Shown: piece after piece, positions 1 through 10,700 of the stretch
How the letters are laid out: every line of letters starts with the position of its first letter
Position numbering within the stretch: position 1 is the first letter of the stretch
Assembly (NCBI GenBank): GCA_938030705.1
Contig: CALHIR010000042.1
Coordinates: 1-50,600 of the forward strand
Length of the DNA stretch: 50,600 nucleotides
Origin: Candidatus Poseidoniaceae archaeon
Lineage (GTDB): Archaea > Thermoplasmatota > Poseidoniia > Poseidoniales > Poseidoniaceae
Direction of reading: 5' to 3'
Made by a program: the position numbers and the translations under genes
The notes under the pieces: model-generated
The model's input: the letters and a program-made list of their open reading frames with translations, nothing else
What the model was told of the DNA's origin: nothing
Databases searched by the model: none

Positions 1-2
1 TT

Positions 3-140
3 TGGACGGCTGGCGATGGTGCTATGCTCTACGAGAACGGCCAAGACCTTTGCAGCGCAGCTTGCGAGATCGACGTCAAGATTACCAACAGCCAAACCGA
101 TGACCCACTCGCCCCAGGCTTCACGGCCGAGGCTGAGTGA
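3..140 (+). CDS. C-terminal end of an unidentified protein (partial)
   Basis: One frame stays open from the left edge of the window and ends in TGA at 138-140. It encodes about 45 residues beginning WTAGDGAMLYENGQ and ending in an acidic tail. The composition (Asp, Glu, Thr, Asn; two Cys in CSAAC) resembles the exported proteins elsewhere in the window, and the other two frames look less protein-like. The gene starts outside the window, so function cannot be assigned. It lies on the same strand as the glycosyltransferase that follows after a gap of about 46 bases. Confidence 0.6.
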   Translation, partial: WTAGDGAMLYENGQDLCSAACEIDVKITNSQTDDPLAPGFTAEAE

Positions 141-186
141 AATCCTTTCCCTTGATTTCTTATGAGGCGGGTGTTTGGGTCATCAC

Positions 187-1323
187 ATGGGCGAAAGTGA
201 GACCGTCCCCGTTCTGCTCAAAGAAGACGGTACGCCGTACAAGACGGCCGTGCTGATTCCAACCATCAACAACGCCGACGAACTCGACATCGTGCTCGAG
301 CGACTTGGCAAGCAAACTTACCCGCACTTTGAGCTCATTATCGCCGATTCCAAATCCAAGGACCACACCAAAGCCGTGTGCGAAAAGCACGGCGCCACGT
401 GGATTGACGACCCGTCACGAAACCGGGCCGACGCCTGCAACTACGCCCTCCGTCAGATGGACCACGACCTCGTGCTGTTCACCGACGACGACACCGTGCC
501 GCCACTCGACTGGGTTGCCAAACTCGTCCGCTGGTTCGACAATCCCGAAGTCGGCGCAGTGGGTGGGCCCAACTTTGCCCCTGACGACGACCCGTTCGGA
601 GCGAAGTGCGCTGACGTGGCGTTCTGCACCAAGTTCATGACCGCCGGCACCCGCTACGGCGCCCAACCCAAGGGCGAACTGGTGCCCATCACCCACAACC
701 CCGGCGTCAACTGCGCTCACCGCATGGCCAACCTCCGAGAAGTGGATTTCTTTGAAGAAGGATGCATCGGTGCCGAAGATGTTGTTCTTGACGCGAAGAT
801 TCAACGCAAGGGCCACAAGTTGTTCATCGACCCGTCCAACGTGATGCCGCACCGTCGCCGACGCCCCTTCAAGCCCTACATGAAGCAGATGCGGAATTAC
901 GGCTACACCCGCATGGTCGCCAACAAGCGATGGCCTGAAATCGCCACGTGGTCGCACACCGCCATCGGGTTCTTCCCGCCTCTTGTGGTGCTCGCCCTCG
1001 CCGCCATGCTCTACGGTGGCTTGTCGGGCGGGGCTGAAGCCGAACTCTGGTTCACGCTCGCGGGCGACTGGGACCTCGCTCGCATCGCCTTCCACATACC
1101 GTTGGGCCTGGTCGGCGCCTACATCGCCATCTCATGGTTGGGAGCAGCCATCGGCACCTCGCCCCATCGCTCCATCGGCACGGTGTTCTTGGCACCGCTC
1201 TTTGTCTTCCTCGCCCAGTGGGCGTACGGCCAAGGCGTCATCAAAGCCTGGCGAGAAATTCGTCGCACGGGTGGCCGCGCAGGCGAAGGTGCCCAAATCG
1301 ATGACCGCGTCCGCACCGCTTGA
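187..1323 (+). CDS. GT2-family glycosyltransferase with C-terminal membrane segments
   Basis: A family 2 glycosyltransferase of 378 residues from the ATG at 187. It would transfer a sugar from a nucleotide- or lipid-linked donor at the inner face of the membrane. The N-terminal part has the GT-A start (AVLIPTINNADEL, about 21-33) and the metal-binding acidic motif DDD at about 100-102. A GAEDVVLD segment near 200 matches the catalytic ED region of the family. Three hydrophobic segments follow (about 265-370), so the enzyme is membrane-anchored. A TTG twelve bases upstream (175) is an in-frame alternative start. The acceptor is unknown; surface-glycan or protein glycosylation is plausible given the neighbouring surface proteins. 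A second GT2 enzyme lies at 48193-49290. Confidence 0.85.
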   Translation: MGESETVPVLLKEDGTPYKTAVLIPTINNADELDIVLERLGKQTYPHFELIIADSKSKDHTKAVCEKHGATWIDDPSRNRADACNYALRQMDHDLVLFTDDDTVPPLDWVAKLVRWFDNPEVGAVGGPNFAPDDDPFGAKCADVAFCTKFMTAGTRYGAQPKGELVPITHNPGVNCAHRMANLREVDFFEEGCIGAEDVVLDAKIQRKGHKLFIDPSNVMPHRRRRPFKPYMKQMRNYGYTRMVANKRWPEIATWSHTAIGFFPPLVVLALAAMLYGGLSGGAEAELWFTLAGDWDLARIAFHIPLGLVGAYIAISWLGAAIGTSPHRSIGTVFLAPLFVFLAQWAYGQGVIKAWREIRRTGGRAGEGAQIDDRVRTA

Positions 1324-1377
1324 GCAAAACCCCTGCGAAAGCCCGTTCTCGCCCATCGTTGTTGGCGAAATTTCATC

Positions 1378-1695
1378 ATGGCCTTCCAAGGCAACCGCAC
1401 CATGGCCCGACCTTCACTCGCTGAGCGCCTCTCAGCGATGGACCAGCCGGACCATGCGTCAGAAGCAGGCGCGATGTGGGGGTCAGTGCGCCCCTTGCTT
1501 GTGCTTGGTCGCATTGTCATGGTGGGTATGATCATCATCATCGGCGAAATTTTCGATGATGTACGAATGGCTGGTTTGACCATCGGAGTTTGGGCCCTTA
1601 TCCTCGGCATTCCGCTGTTTCTTCTGATGTCGACGATCATCACCTACGTTGACCGCCTCGTGGGCGTTGGGGAGAAAGAAGAGGCAAATCTTTGA
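1378..1695 (+). CDS. Small two-TM membrane protein, unknown function
   Basis: A protein of 105 residues with two hydrophobic helices: about 45-62 (a run rich in Ile, Val and Met) and about 67-88. It ends in a charged, Glu-rich tail (GEKEEANL). No enzymatic motif is visible. The ATG at 1378 is used here; an ATG at 1402 is an equally possible start and would remove eight residues. It lies 54 bases after the glycosyltransferase and 43 bases before the exported protein at 1739, all on the same strand, so it may be co-transcribed. I do not recognise the family. Confidence 0.55.
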   Translation: MAFQGNRTMARPSLAERLSAMDQPDHASEAGAMWGSVRPLLVLGRIVMVGMIIIIGEIFDDVRMAGLTIGVWALILGIPLFLLMSTIITYVDRLVGVGEKEEANL

Positions 1696-1738
1696 TACGG
1701 AGACGAAGAATCAAAAAGAAAAGCATGGATGATAAGCC

Positions 1739-4231
1739 ATGAACAAAGGCTGGGTCCTCTTCTTGTTTTTTCTCTTGTTGGCGTCCACTCAGGCCGACCT
1801 TGCAACCGCGAGAAAGGACGGGAAGTTCAACAGCACCTCTGGCTGCAGCTGCCATAGCGGCGGCGCAGGGGGTGTCAATCCCGTTTTGTCCGGCCTCCCT
1901 TCCGCCTATACCCCCGGCACCACTTACGGACTGACCATCGGCATGTCGGGCAACCCGCTCAGCGGTGGATTCAACCTTGAGGTGAACAAGGGGGCGCTGT
2001 CCAACCCGAGCGGTGCGGCTCAAGTTTCTTCCAATGGTTTTCAAGCCACGCACACTACATGGACCAGCACCTCATGGACCGTGGATTGGACGGCTCCAAT
2101 CGGCGGCAGTGGGACGGCCCAGTTTGAACTCGCCGTGTTGCACGGCGACAATGGCCAAAACAAATCAAATGACCTCTACGGAACATCGTCCGTCTCGGTG
2201 AATGAAGACATCAACGTCAACTCGCCTCCATCGGCGACCAACCTTGTGATCTCACCGGCCATCGCCAAGACCACCGACGACCTGACCGTAGCCTACACCT
2301 ACAGCGATGAAGACGGCGATACGGAAAGCGGGACGACCGTGGCCTGGCACCTCAACGGTGTTGTGCAGACGGGACACTCGTCCACCGTCCTCCCCGGCTC
2401 TGCCACCACCAAAGGGGATTCTTGGCATGCCGTGGTGACCCCCTCTGACGGCGAAGATGTGGGCGCCTCCGTGGCGTCAGGTGCCACCGTGATTGGGAAT
2501 TCGGCACCGGAAGTCTCCTCGATGACAGTCAGCGATGAAACGCCCGACACCAACGACGAGGTCACCTTCACCTATCAGACAGAAGATGCCGACGGGGACG
2601 CCATCACCGACAGCGAGACCCGATGGCTCTTGGACGGTGCTGTTGTCGCTTCGCTTGACAACACGAGCACGTTGCCGGCCGTAGCGACCCGTCCCGGAGA
2701 CACGTGGTCGGTGGAGGTGCGCATCACTGACGGCGAAGACTTCTCCGACTGGTTCGCCTCACCGGAGATGGTCGTGGGTTCAAACAATCTGCCCCCAGCG
2801 GTCACCAACATCGTCTTTACTCCCTCAAGTGCGACCACGCTTGATGACATCACGGCGACATGGACGACGACGGACCCTGACGGCGATCCGATCGTTGAGA
2901 CCGAAATCATCTGGATGCTGAACGGCCTCCATCAAACGGATGTTGACGGCATGAATCCACTCCCGGCTCACCGAACGTCGAAAGGTGAAACGTGGACCGC
3001 TTTGATTCAGGCTTACGACGGCGAGGCGTGGTCCGCAACCGCGAGCAGCGAAGAGAAGACCATCGCCAACGCTGCACCGACCGTGGTCAGCGCCGCTTTG
3101 GTCTCGCCAAGTTTTAGCGCTCTTGACCCACTGAGCGTGAACATAACGACCGACGACGCGGACGGCGATGAGGTCAACATCATCGATGTTCGCTGGCACC
3201 TCAACGGCGTGGAACAAAACGATGGAACCAACAGCCTTGTGTTGAACGCAAGCTCAATCCAACGAGGTGATTCGTGGCATGCGGTCATCACGGTGGGTGA
3301 TGGGGCTGACCAGACCACCTACAGCACCCTTTCCACCACCGTCCTCAACGCCGCACCCTCCGTGAGCATCGCTTGGCCTTCCGAAACCAATGCGCTTGTG
3401 GACCTGGCCCCCATCATCGACATCACGGAGATTGACGGCGACGAAACTTCGTTTACGACGACGTGGTACAAAAACGGCTTCAGAGACGCCGCCTTGAGCG
3501 ACGCCATCTCGGTAGAGGCGGAGAAACTCGCCCCCGGCCAAACATGGCGGGTGGTGGTCGAGGCCACGGACGGCGAGGCCACGACCTTGAGTGAGGCAAC
3601 CACGGTCCTTGCAAATCTCCCTCCCGTGGCAAACATCACCATCGTATCCTCGGCCGTATGGTTCAACGAAACCACCGTCCTCTCGGCTGAAGCCTCAACG
3701 GACCTCGACGGCGAACTCACCCAATACAGATGGTCGTGGGACGGCGCATCAGCCACGGGCTCAACCCTGTCGGTGGTGGTAACCAAAGACACCGAAGTCC
3801 ATCTTTTGGTGACCGATGATAACGGCGCCACCGCTGACCAAACGGTGCAATTGACCGTCGTACCGGGTCCGGTGGTACAGAACCTGCTGGTGCTCAACGA
3901 TGGCGCAGGCCATGTTGATTTGACATGGGCCTGGATGGGCGGCGAGGTTGACTTCAACATTCTTCGAAACGGCGAACTCATCTCCACCACCGACGCCTTG
4001 GCCTACCGGGACCAACCACCCATGAGCGGCGTGAACACCTACACGGTACAACCCGTCAACGATGAACGCATCTTCCTCAACGGCGCCGATGAGGTCGCCA
4101 CCACCGTGGAACCCCTCACCGCAGAACAGCCCGGTCCTTCGGCAGGCCTTGGTTTCGGCCTTGGCCTTGCAATGCTACTTGGGCTGCTGATCGCACCGAT
4201 ACTCGGTCAACGCAAAGGAGGTGATTTCTGA
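1739..4231 (+). CDS. Large exported surface protein with N-terminal CSCH motif and Ig/PKD-like repeats
   Basis: An 830-residue cell-surface protein. A signal peptide covers residues 1-25. An N-terminal beta-rich domain resembles the reelin-like/'choice-of-anchor V' type, in which a Cys-His motif sits just after the signal peptide; here it reads GCSCHSGG near residue 37. About five homologous repeats of roughly 95 residues follow (2222 to about 3610). Each has a DADGD/DEDGD acidic turn, a W-x-L-N-G strand and a GDSW or GETW turn. A PKD-like domain (STDLDGELTQYRW) and an FN3-like domain come next. A C-terminal TM helix (about 803-822) and a short basic tail (QRKGGDF) anchor it. It overlaps the next gene by one base (TGATG), so translation is coupled. 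CSCH is one residue shorter than the canonical c-type heme motif CxxCH, so heme binding is uncertain. Confidence 0.8.
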   Translation: MNKGWVLFLFFLLLASTQADLATARKDGKFNSTSGCSCHSGGAGGVNPVLSGLPSAYTPGTTYGLTIGMSGNPLSGGFNLEVNKGALSNPSGAAQVSSNGFQATHTTWTSTSWTVDWTAPIGGSGTAQFELAVLHGDNGQNKSNDLYGTSSVSVNEDINVNSPPSATNLVISPAIAKTTDDLTVAYTYSDEDGDTESGTTVAWHLNGVVQTGHSSTVLPGSATTKGDSWHAVVTPSDGEDVGASVASGATVIGNSAPEVSSMTVSDETPDTNDEVTFTYQTEDADGDAITDSETRWLLDGAVVASLDNTSTLPAVATRPGDTWSVEVRITDGEDFSDWFASPEMVVGSNNLPPAVTNIVFTPSSATTLDDITATWTTTDPDGDPIVETEIIWMLNGLHQTDVDGMNPLPAHRTSKGETWTALIQAYDGEAWSATASSEEKTIANAAPTVVSAALVSPSFSALDPLSVNITTDDADGDEVNIIDVRWHLNGVEQNDGTNSLVLNASSIQRGDSWHAVITVGDGADQTTYSTLSTTVLNAAPSVSIAWPSETNALVDLAPIIDITEIDGDETSFTTTWYKNGFRDAALSDAISVEAEKLAPGQTWRVVVEATDGEATTLSEATTVLANLPPVANITIVSSAVWFNETTVLSAEASTDLDGELTQYRWSWDGASATGSTLSVVVTKDTEVHLLVTDDNGATADQTVQLTVVPGPVVQNLLVLNDGAGHVDLTWAWMGGEVDFNILRNGELISTTDALAYRDQPPMSGVNTYTVQPVNDERIFLNGADEVATTVEPLTAEQPGPSAGLGFGLGLAMLLGLLIAPILGQRKGGDF

Positions 4232-5205
4232 TGAAACGCTTCTCGCTGACGCTGGTGGTGCTGATGCTGTTGCTCGCACCTTCCCTCGGCTCGGCCAACC
4301 CCAACGGCGTGGGGTCGGGAACGTTTGATGCCCAATGCGGAGGCGCTTGCCATGGCGACGCCGACATGAACCGGTCCTCCACCGCCACCGTCGTGGTCAA
4401 TGCCCCTGACGTGGCGTACGAAGGACTGCTCACCAGCGTATCGGTAACCGTTTCCGATATCGAGACAACCACCACCGGTTTGCTCGGTTTCTTCCTCCTC
4501 TCCGACCTCTCCGGGGCCAGCGATACCCCCGCCGACGCCGGGTGGACCATCGTGTCAAACAGCGAAGGAGGCACGGAGAATTACGTTGAAGCCGTGATTG
4601 CATCGGGTCAAACTCAGCACACGGTTCACTGGACGCTTCGCGCACCACCGGTGGGCCTCGCAAGCCTTCATGCTGCGATTCATCACGGCAGCCAAGACGG
4701 GAGCGACGCCCCCTTCTTTGGCGCATCATCGGGCCCAGCGACCATCGATGTTCGTGAAGTCCCCGAAGACCTGCCTCGCCTGGCAGCAAACTTTGAACCG
4801 ACCGTTCGACGAAATGTCGGTGAAAGCACCACGATGACCGTGGCCACAGAGCACGTAAACCAAGTGACCGTGGAATGGAAAGTATCCAGTGGAGAAGTCA
4901 ACACGGCCACCGTCACCTCCGTAGGTGAGAATACGTGGTCGTTTGCCCTCCCGGCCAGCCTGCAACCCGTCCAAATCGAATGGCGTGCCCACTTAGAAGG
5001 CGAGGGCCCGGACCAAACAACGCCTTGGTTCCAACTGCAAAGCGAAGAGCCCTCATGGTCGGTGGATGAAAACGCAGCCTATGTCCAATCCGTGGCCATG
5101 CTCTTGGTGTTCATGGTGGCGTTCCTCTCGCTGCAACGAAGAAGTTCGGCCCCGTCCAAGAATTTTGATCCGTTTGATTCCACTGAAGACGAGGAGGTGG
5201 CCTGA
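4231..5205 (+). CDS. Exported anchored protein with N-terminal CGGACH motif
   Basis: A 324-residue exported protein. The signal peptide covers about residues 1-22 and is followed at once by QCGGACHGDAD (near 36), a CxxxCH motif. As in the upstream gene, this sits where a reelin-like/choice-of-anchor V domain begins. The remainder is beta-rich with an HTVHW strand and an AAIHHG segment. A C-terminal TM helix (about 283-300) is followed by a basic then acidic cytoplasmic tail (DSTEDEEVA). It shares one base with the genes on both sides (TGATG at each junction), so the three form one coupled unit. The shared Cys/His motif suggests a common cofactor or metal with the upstream gene; heme attachment to the non-standard CxxxCH spacing is conjecture. 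Confidence 0.75.
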   Translation: MKRFSLTLVVLMLLLAPSLGSANPNGVGSGTFDAQCGGACHGDADMNRSSTATVVVNAPDVAYEGLLTSVSVTVSDIETTTTGLLGFFLLSDLSGASDTPADAGWTIVSNSEGGTENYVEAVIASGQTQHTVHWTLRAPPVGLASLHAAIHHGSQDGSDAPFFGASSGPATIDVREVPEDLPRLAANFEPTVRRNVGESTTMTVATEHVNQVTVEWKVSSGEVNTATVTSVGENTWSFALPASLQPVQIEWRAHLEGEGPDQTTPWFQLQSEEPSWSVDENAAYVQSVAMLLVFMVAFLSLQRRSSAPSKNFDPFDSTEDEEVA

Positions 5206-5765
5206 TGGTATCGGCCCCAACACTCCACGTCGTGACCACGGAAATCGCCGTTGGCTCCTTTGCCATGGCCGGCTTCGCCTTCCTTGTCGCTGGCCTGGCC
5301 AGCCACGGTTGGTTTGGCCTGAAGCGGCACCTCCAACTCGCCGACCATGTCGCTCATTTTGCATTGGCCTTCGGACTCCTTGCTCTTCCTTTCGCCATCA
5401 TGACCGGCATCCAGTCAAGTCCCGGAGAAGGGCTTGACCACCCCTTGCTCATCAACAAAATGCTCCTCGGCTCGTCCGCCTTTGGTTTGGCGTTCGGCGT
5501 GCTCCTCGCACGACGAAACCACGGCGCCTCCATTTGGTCGAGTCATCTTGGTCGGCGATGGCAAGCACTCGGCGGCATGGGCGCTGTTGGGATGGTGCTT
5601 CTGACCGCTTCGTTGGGCGGTACGTTCGCACGTGGCGAATCGCTCTTGTCGTGGATGCCGGTATCCTTCGATACCGTTCCGCTGATGCCCCTGTGGTTCT
5701 CGGCAGGGCTGGTTTTGGTGGCTCTGGTCAACATGGGCTTGATGCGCAAGCAATCGTCGACCTGA
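5205..5765 (+). CDS. Polytopic membrane protein, His-containing, partner of the Cys/His exported pair
   Basis: A 186-residue integral membrane protein with about five predicted helices (near 12-32, 45-65, 80-100, 115-134, 153-176). Several His residues sit at helix ends: SHGW, ADHVAHF at the start of helix 2, and DHPLL before helix 3. This resembles small membrane cytochrome-like or DUF2231-like proteins, but I cannot place it firmly. It is the last gene of a three-gene TGATG-coupled unit. Its stop codon (5763-5765) directly abuts the stop codon of the convergent ABC transporter gene. A role as membrane electron carrier for the two exported Cys/His proteins is inference from context only. Confidence 0.65.
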   Translation: MVSAPTLHVVTTEIAVGSFAMAGFAFLVAGLASHGWFGLKRHLQLADHVAHFALAFGLLALPFAIMTGIQSSPGEGLDHPLLINKMLLGSSAFGLAFGVLLARRNHGASIWSSHLGRRWQALGGMGAVGMVLLTASLGGTFARGESLLSWMPVSFDTVPLMPLWFSAGLVLVALVNMGLMRKQSST

Positions 5766-7619
5766 TCACAGGCCCGCCATGTCGCCGGTTTGGATGGTCC
5801 ACTGACTGGCGTAAACGCCACCCGAAGCCACCAAGTCATCGTGCAGCCCTCGTTCTACAATGGCCCCGTCGACCATGGAGAGAATCTCGTTGGCGTTTCG
5901 AATCGTGCTCAATCGGTGAGCGACGGCGATGGTTGCACGCTCTTTGCCCGACGAGAGCAGATTCTCTTGAATGCGGCGTTCGGTTTCAGCATCGAGTGCA
6001 CTGCTGGCTTCGTCAAGGATAAGCAAACTTGGCGCCTTCAGGAGTGCACGAGCGAGGGAAATGCGAGCGCGCTGTCCACCGCTGAGCATGGCGCCACGGT
6101 CGCCCACCATGGTGTCAACACCGTTCTCCAATTCCTGAACAAATTCCCAGGCCCCTGCCATTTTGAGGGCCTCGACCAGCTTTTCTTCGGTCGCCTCTTG
6201 ATTGTAAATGACGTTGTCTTTGACGCTGCCGTAGAAGAGGAACGGGTCTTGACTAACGAAACCGATGGCCTCTCGAAGCGAATGCAAGGTAAAGTCCGTG
6301 ATGGGCCGACCGTTGACCAGAACATCGCCGCTGTCGGGGGTGTAGTAGCGCATGAGGAGTTTGAGAATCGTGGTTTTCCCTGCCCCGGTGTGGCCCATAA
6401 CGCCCAAGAATTCGCCCTCGTGGACCTTGAACGAAATGCCGTTGAGCACCTTGATGCTGGTGTTGGGGTAGGTGAAGTACACGTTGTTGAATTCCACCGT
6501 TTTGATGGACCCCTCCAACGCCACGGCGTCTTCGTTGTCAACGATGGTCGGCTCGAGGTCAACGGCTGCAAACACCCGCCGAGCCGCCGCTTCGCCTCGT
6601 TGCAATTGATTGACCAAAATACCGAAGATAAACATCGGCATGGTCATTCGTGTGCTGATGAGCAGGAAGGTGACCAACTGCCCGGTGGTGATTTCACCTT
6701 CACTTGCGAAGTAGCCACCGGCGGTGACCAAGAGGCCGAAAGCGACCCCAGCCACGGCGTAAATCATGGGAATGAACCTGTTTCGGTCTTTGCTCGCACC
6801 CATGGCTTGATCGCGATATGAGCCCGATTCAGAAGCCACGCGGTCCGCTTCCCAATTCTCCGCATTGTAGGCTTGGACGACGGCAATTCCAGAGATGAGG
6901 TTCTCAAGCACGGCGTTGATATCGCCGGTGGATTCTCGCTGCTTGCGGTACTTGCGTTGGACACGTGTGGAGAACCAGTAAACGGCGGGGACGATGAACA
7001 AAATGGGCGTGAACAGAACGGCGGCCAATTTCCACGACATCAACACAAGAATGAGAAAAGCCGTGGCGAAGGTGATGACGATTCGAATGATGGAGGTCGA
7101 GGAGTCCGAGACCACGTCCTCGAGCTGATTGACGTCGCTTGACAGCACCGACATGATTTGTCCTGTTTGACGCAAGTCGTAATACGAGGCTTCCATGGCG
7201 ATGAGGGACCGTGTGGCGTCCATGCGCAAGTCATGTTGAATATTGTAGCCAAGGGTTTGCCAGGCGTATTCAGAAATGCCTTGAAACACGGCCAAACAAA
7301 GGAAACCAAGGAAGATGAGCACACCGTAACCGATGGCTGGATCGCTGTGGATGGTCGTCACCATGTCTTGCACAATCTGAGGGCCGGAGAGCAGGCCCGT
7401 GGTGAAATAATCCACGGCCAAACCGATGGCGACAAACGGCATCAAGTCAAAGAAACGAGCCGCTGCATTGGCAAAGATACCGGCGAAGACCCGCTTCGGG
7501 TATTTTTTGGCGTAGGGGACCACACGCCATATCTGCTTGCCGAGCACATCCGCACCGTCGTTGATGTCCTCGGGCGACATCTTGTCGCTGTTGGTCTTTG
7601 CAGCGTGTGCTCTCGTCAT
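5766..7619 (-). CDS. ABC-type exporter, fused permease-ATPase (MsbA/MDR-like)
   Basis: A 617-residue type IV (exporter-fold) ABC transporter half-molecule that would act as a homodimer. The N-terminal domain has six hydrophobic segments in the first 300 residues. The C-terminal ATPase has Walker A GHTGAGKTT, a Q-loop (FVSQDP), the signature LSGGQRARISLARAL, Walker B LLILDEASSALD and the switch His (AVAHRLST). The frame is open 44 codons further upstream, but that stretch overlaps the divergent subtilase gene and looks non-coding. The chosen ATG at 7619 lies one base from a GGAGG, which is unusually close; the ATG at 7580 is an alternative. The substrate cannot be read from sequence; lipids, peptides or glycoconjugates are all possible. 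Confidence 0.9.
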   Translation of the reverse strand: MTRAHAAKTNSDKMSPEDINDGADVLGKQIWRVVPYAKKYPKRVFAGIFANAAARFFDLMPFVAIGLAVDYFTTGLLSGPQIVQDMVTTIHSDPAIGYGVLIFLGFLCLAVFQGISEYAWQTLGYNIQHDLRMDATRSLIAMEASYYDLRQTGQIMSVLSSDVNQLEDVVSDSSTSIIRIVITFATAFLILVLMSWKLAAVLFTPILFIVPAVYWFSTRVQRKYRKQRESTGDINAVLENLISGIAVVQAYNAENWEADRVASESGSYRDQAMGASKDRNRFIPMIYAVAGVAFGLLVTAGGYFASEGEITTGQLVTFLLISTRMTMPMFIFGILVNQLQRGEAAARRVFAAVDLEPTIVDNEDAVALEGSIKTVEFNNVYFTYPNTSIKVLNGISFKVHEGEFLGVMGHTGAGKTTILKLLMRYYTPDSGDVLVNGRPITDFTLHSLREAIGFVSQDPFLFYGSVKDNVIYNQEATEEKLVEALKMAGAWEFVQELENGVDTMVGDRGAMLSGGQRARISLARALLKAPSLLILDEASSALDAETERRIQENLLSSGKERATIAVAHRLSTIRNANEILSMVDGAIVERGLHDDLVASGGVYASQWTIQTGDMAGL

Positions 7620-7722
7620 ACCTCCGGGGCGATGACCGAGACTCTTGAACCCTCGCCATGCCGTCGCGGCGCCCTGTCCGTTCAACCAATCTTTGATGTG
7701 GTTCCCCGCCGTCCGAGGTTTT

Positions 7723-10700
7723 ATGCAGACGCAGCGCCGCCGAACATCCATTCTCTTTTTTGCCCTGCTTTTGGTTCAGGTGCTGTCCCCGCTTGCGTTC
7801 GTCCAAGCCGAACAAAGGCAGTATCAGCCCGACTCCGATGCCGCATTGGAATTGCTTCAACAGGTCGGTGTTTCGCCCACGCCAACGGCCGAGCATGGCT
7901 GGATGAGCGCTGATGAAGCCAGCGGAGCGACCGCCCTCCGCTACAGGGATGTGCAGTTGGTACCGCCAACGGAATGGACCGAACGAACGGGTGAGTCAAC
8001 CGTGAACGGATTCCATATTCTGGGCCACACCTACCCCGTCCCGAGCGAATGGTTCCACGACCTTGAGGCAGCCGGCATCGATTGCTTTTCCTTCCTGCCT
8101 CCTGCCAGTTTCCACTGCCACGTGAACGGTCAAACCCCTGCGCAACTGGGCCAACTGGATGTTCTCGGTCTTGCGGCCATGGACGCCACCGACAAAGTTC
8201 AGACCGACCTCGTGCGCGGCATGCTCGGCCTCGAAATGGTGGCCCCCAACCCCTTCGTCAACGGAGCAGGCGCCATCGTAAACGTCGTTCTTTCTGGAGA
8301 ACAATTACCAGAAGGCTTGAGCCAACGAAGCGATATTGTGCTCGATTCACACAGCGGCCGTTTTGCCACCATGGCCCTTGACGCCGACGGCCTGGCTTGG
8401 CTCGTTCAACAAGACACCATCGAATGGGTAGAGCCGCGCCCTTTCTTTGAAATCATGAATTCAAAGGGGATTGAAGTGATGAACGTTGACGACGCTTGGG
8501 ACAACACCATCATGGCCAATATCGACAGTTCGTGGTCGGGGTTGGACGGAAGTGGCATCATCGTCACCGTCGCCGATACTGGACTTGACAACGGCGTGAA
8601 CAACACGAACATGCACCCTGATTTCAGAGACCACATCACGGGGATTCTGTCGTTCCCCCCTACCGGTTCATCATGCACCTACTACGGCCTCAGCCCGTGC
8701 GTGGCTGACAGTGCGGAAGACCATCACGGCCACGGAACCCACGTTGCGGGTTCGGTGCTCGGAGACGGAACCCACAGCAACGGCGCTATCATCGGTGCCG
8801 CCCCAGAGGCTCATCTCCTCTTCCATTCCATCGCCACAACCGTGAGTTCTCAAGAACTGTTGATTGGCATCCCCAACGACCTCGATGACTTGTTCAGTCT
8901 TGCCTGGGATAACGGAAGCCGAGTCCACACCAACTCATGGGGCTCCTCTGTGGCGGGAGAATACACCTCCTCCTCAATGCAAGCGGACGCCAGTGCACGC
9001 ACCCACGACGAAATGGTGATTTTGTTCGCCGCTGCCAATGAAGGCGTTGATGCCGACCTCAACGGCGAGATCGATTTGGATTCAATGGGCTCGCCGGCCA
9101 CCGCCAAGAACGTGCTCACGGTTGGAGCGAGTGAAAACAACCGTGGAAACATGACCTATGTCTGGGGAAGCAGCGACTACGGCTCACCCATTTCCACCGA
9201 CCGACTGGCCGATAATCCAGAAGGGATGGCGGCCTTCTCCTCACGCGGACCCACCGATGACGGCCGATTAAAGCCCGACTTCTCGGCCCCGGGTACGATG
9301 ATTTTGTCGGCGAAGTCTCGCAGCACCACCGACACTGGGTGGTTGGCCCACAACGCCAGTTATACCTACATGGGCGGCACGAGCATGGCCACGCCACTCA
9401 CCGCAGGAGCCTCGGCTTTGTTGCTCGAACACCTGATCGAAAACCTTGGCGAAAGCAACCCGACCTCGGCTCTGGTGAAGGCCATCTTTACCGCCAGTGC
9501 TCACGACATGACGGGCCAGTACTCCTCGTCCACGAATGGTGCAGGTGAAGCCGCCCCCAACGACCACGAAGGGTGGGGGCGAATCAACATGTCACAGGCG
9601 ATCAACACCTCCTACCTTTACGGCCATTCGGTCACCACCAGCGCTGATTCAGGCTGGTCGTTCAACGTCCCGGCCAGTGCCGACGACATCAACATCGCGC
9701 TGGCTTGGACCGACCCAGCCTCCACGCCCACCGCCTCAACCAACTTGGTCAACGACCTCGATTTGGCCCTCAAGAGCCCCTCGGGCACGTGGACCAATTT
9801 GAGCAATAACCTCGACAACCTCCGCGGGTTGACCCTGTCAACGCCTGCTCAAGGCACATGGGAACTCCACGTTCTCGGCACCAGCGTCCCGACCGGCCCG
9901 CAATTCTTCGCCCTCGCCTTGACCGGTGATTACGACCTCACCAACTTGACGCAGGACGCTGACCTCGACGGCTACGAAGACGATGACGACGATTGCAACA
10001 CAACGGCTGGTACATCCACCATCGACCGAACGGGCTGCCCTGATACCGACAACGATGGCTACTCGAACCCTGATGGAAACTGGACCGTCAACCAAGGTGC
10101 TGACGCCTTCCCGAGTGACACCACGCAGTGGGCCGACAGCGATTACGATGGCTACGGCGACAACGCCACCGGCAATCAACCGGATGCCTGTACTTCGGCC
10201 GCTGGCAACTCGACCGGCGACCGATTTGGTTGCACCGACACCGATGGCGACAGCTACTCCGACCCGGACAGCGGTTGGACGGTGGCGAACGGAGCGGATG
10301 CCTGTGCCAGCGTTTCCGGTCCGTCGAGTGAGGACCGTAACGGTTGCGCCGACCAAGACGGTGATGGTTATTCAGACCCCGACGGGTCGTGGGGCACCAC
10401 CAACGGCGCCGATGCTTTCCCTACCGACGATACACAGTGGGCCGACAGCGATAACGACGGCTACGGCGACAACCCTCCACCCGCCACCTCAGGCGATGCC
10501 TGCCCGAGCACCAACGGCGGCTCAGACCAAGACCGGTTCGGGTGCACCGATACCGATGGCGATGGCTACTCCGACCCGGACAGCAGCTGGACCGCTGCGA
10601 ACGGGGCTGACGCCTTCCCCTCCGATGGAACCCAATGGGCTGACGGCGATAGCGACGGATACGGCGACAACGCCACCGGCAATAACCCGGACGCCTGTCC

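Noticed and set aside
5790-6821. A 343-codon plus-strand frame opposite the ABC transporter
   Set aside because: It is antisense to the Walker A, signature and Walker B region and has no motif of its own.
7620-7751. N-terminal extension of the ABC transporter (44 residues)
   Set aside because: It overlaps the divergent subtilase start, and its residues look like a shadow of that region.
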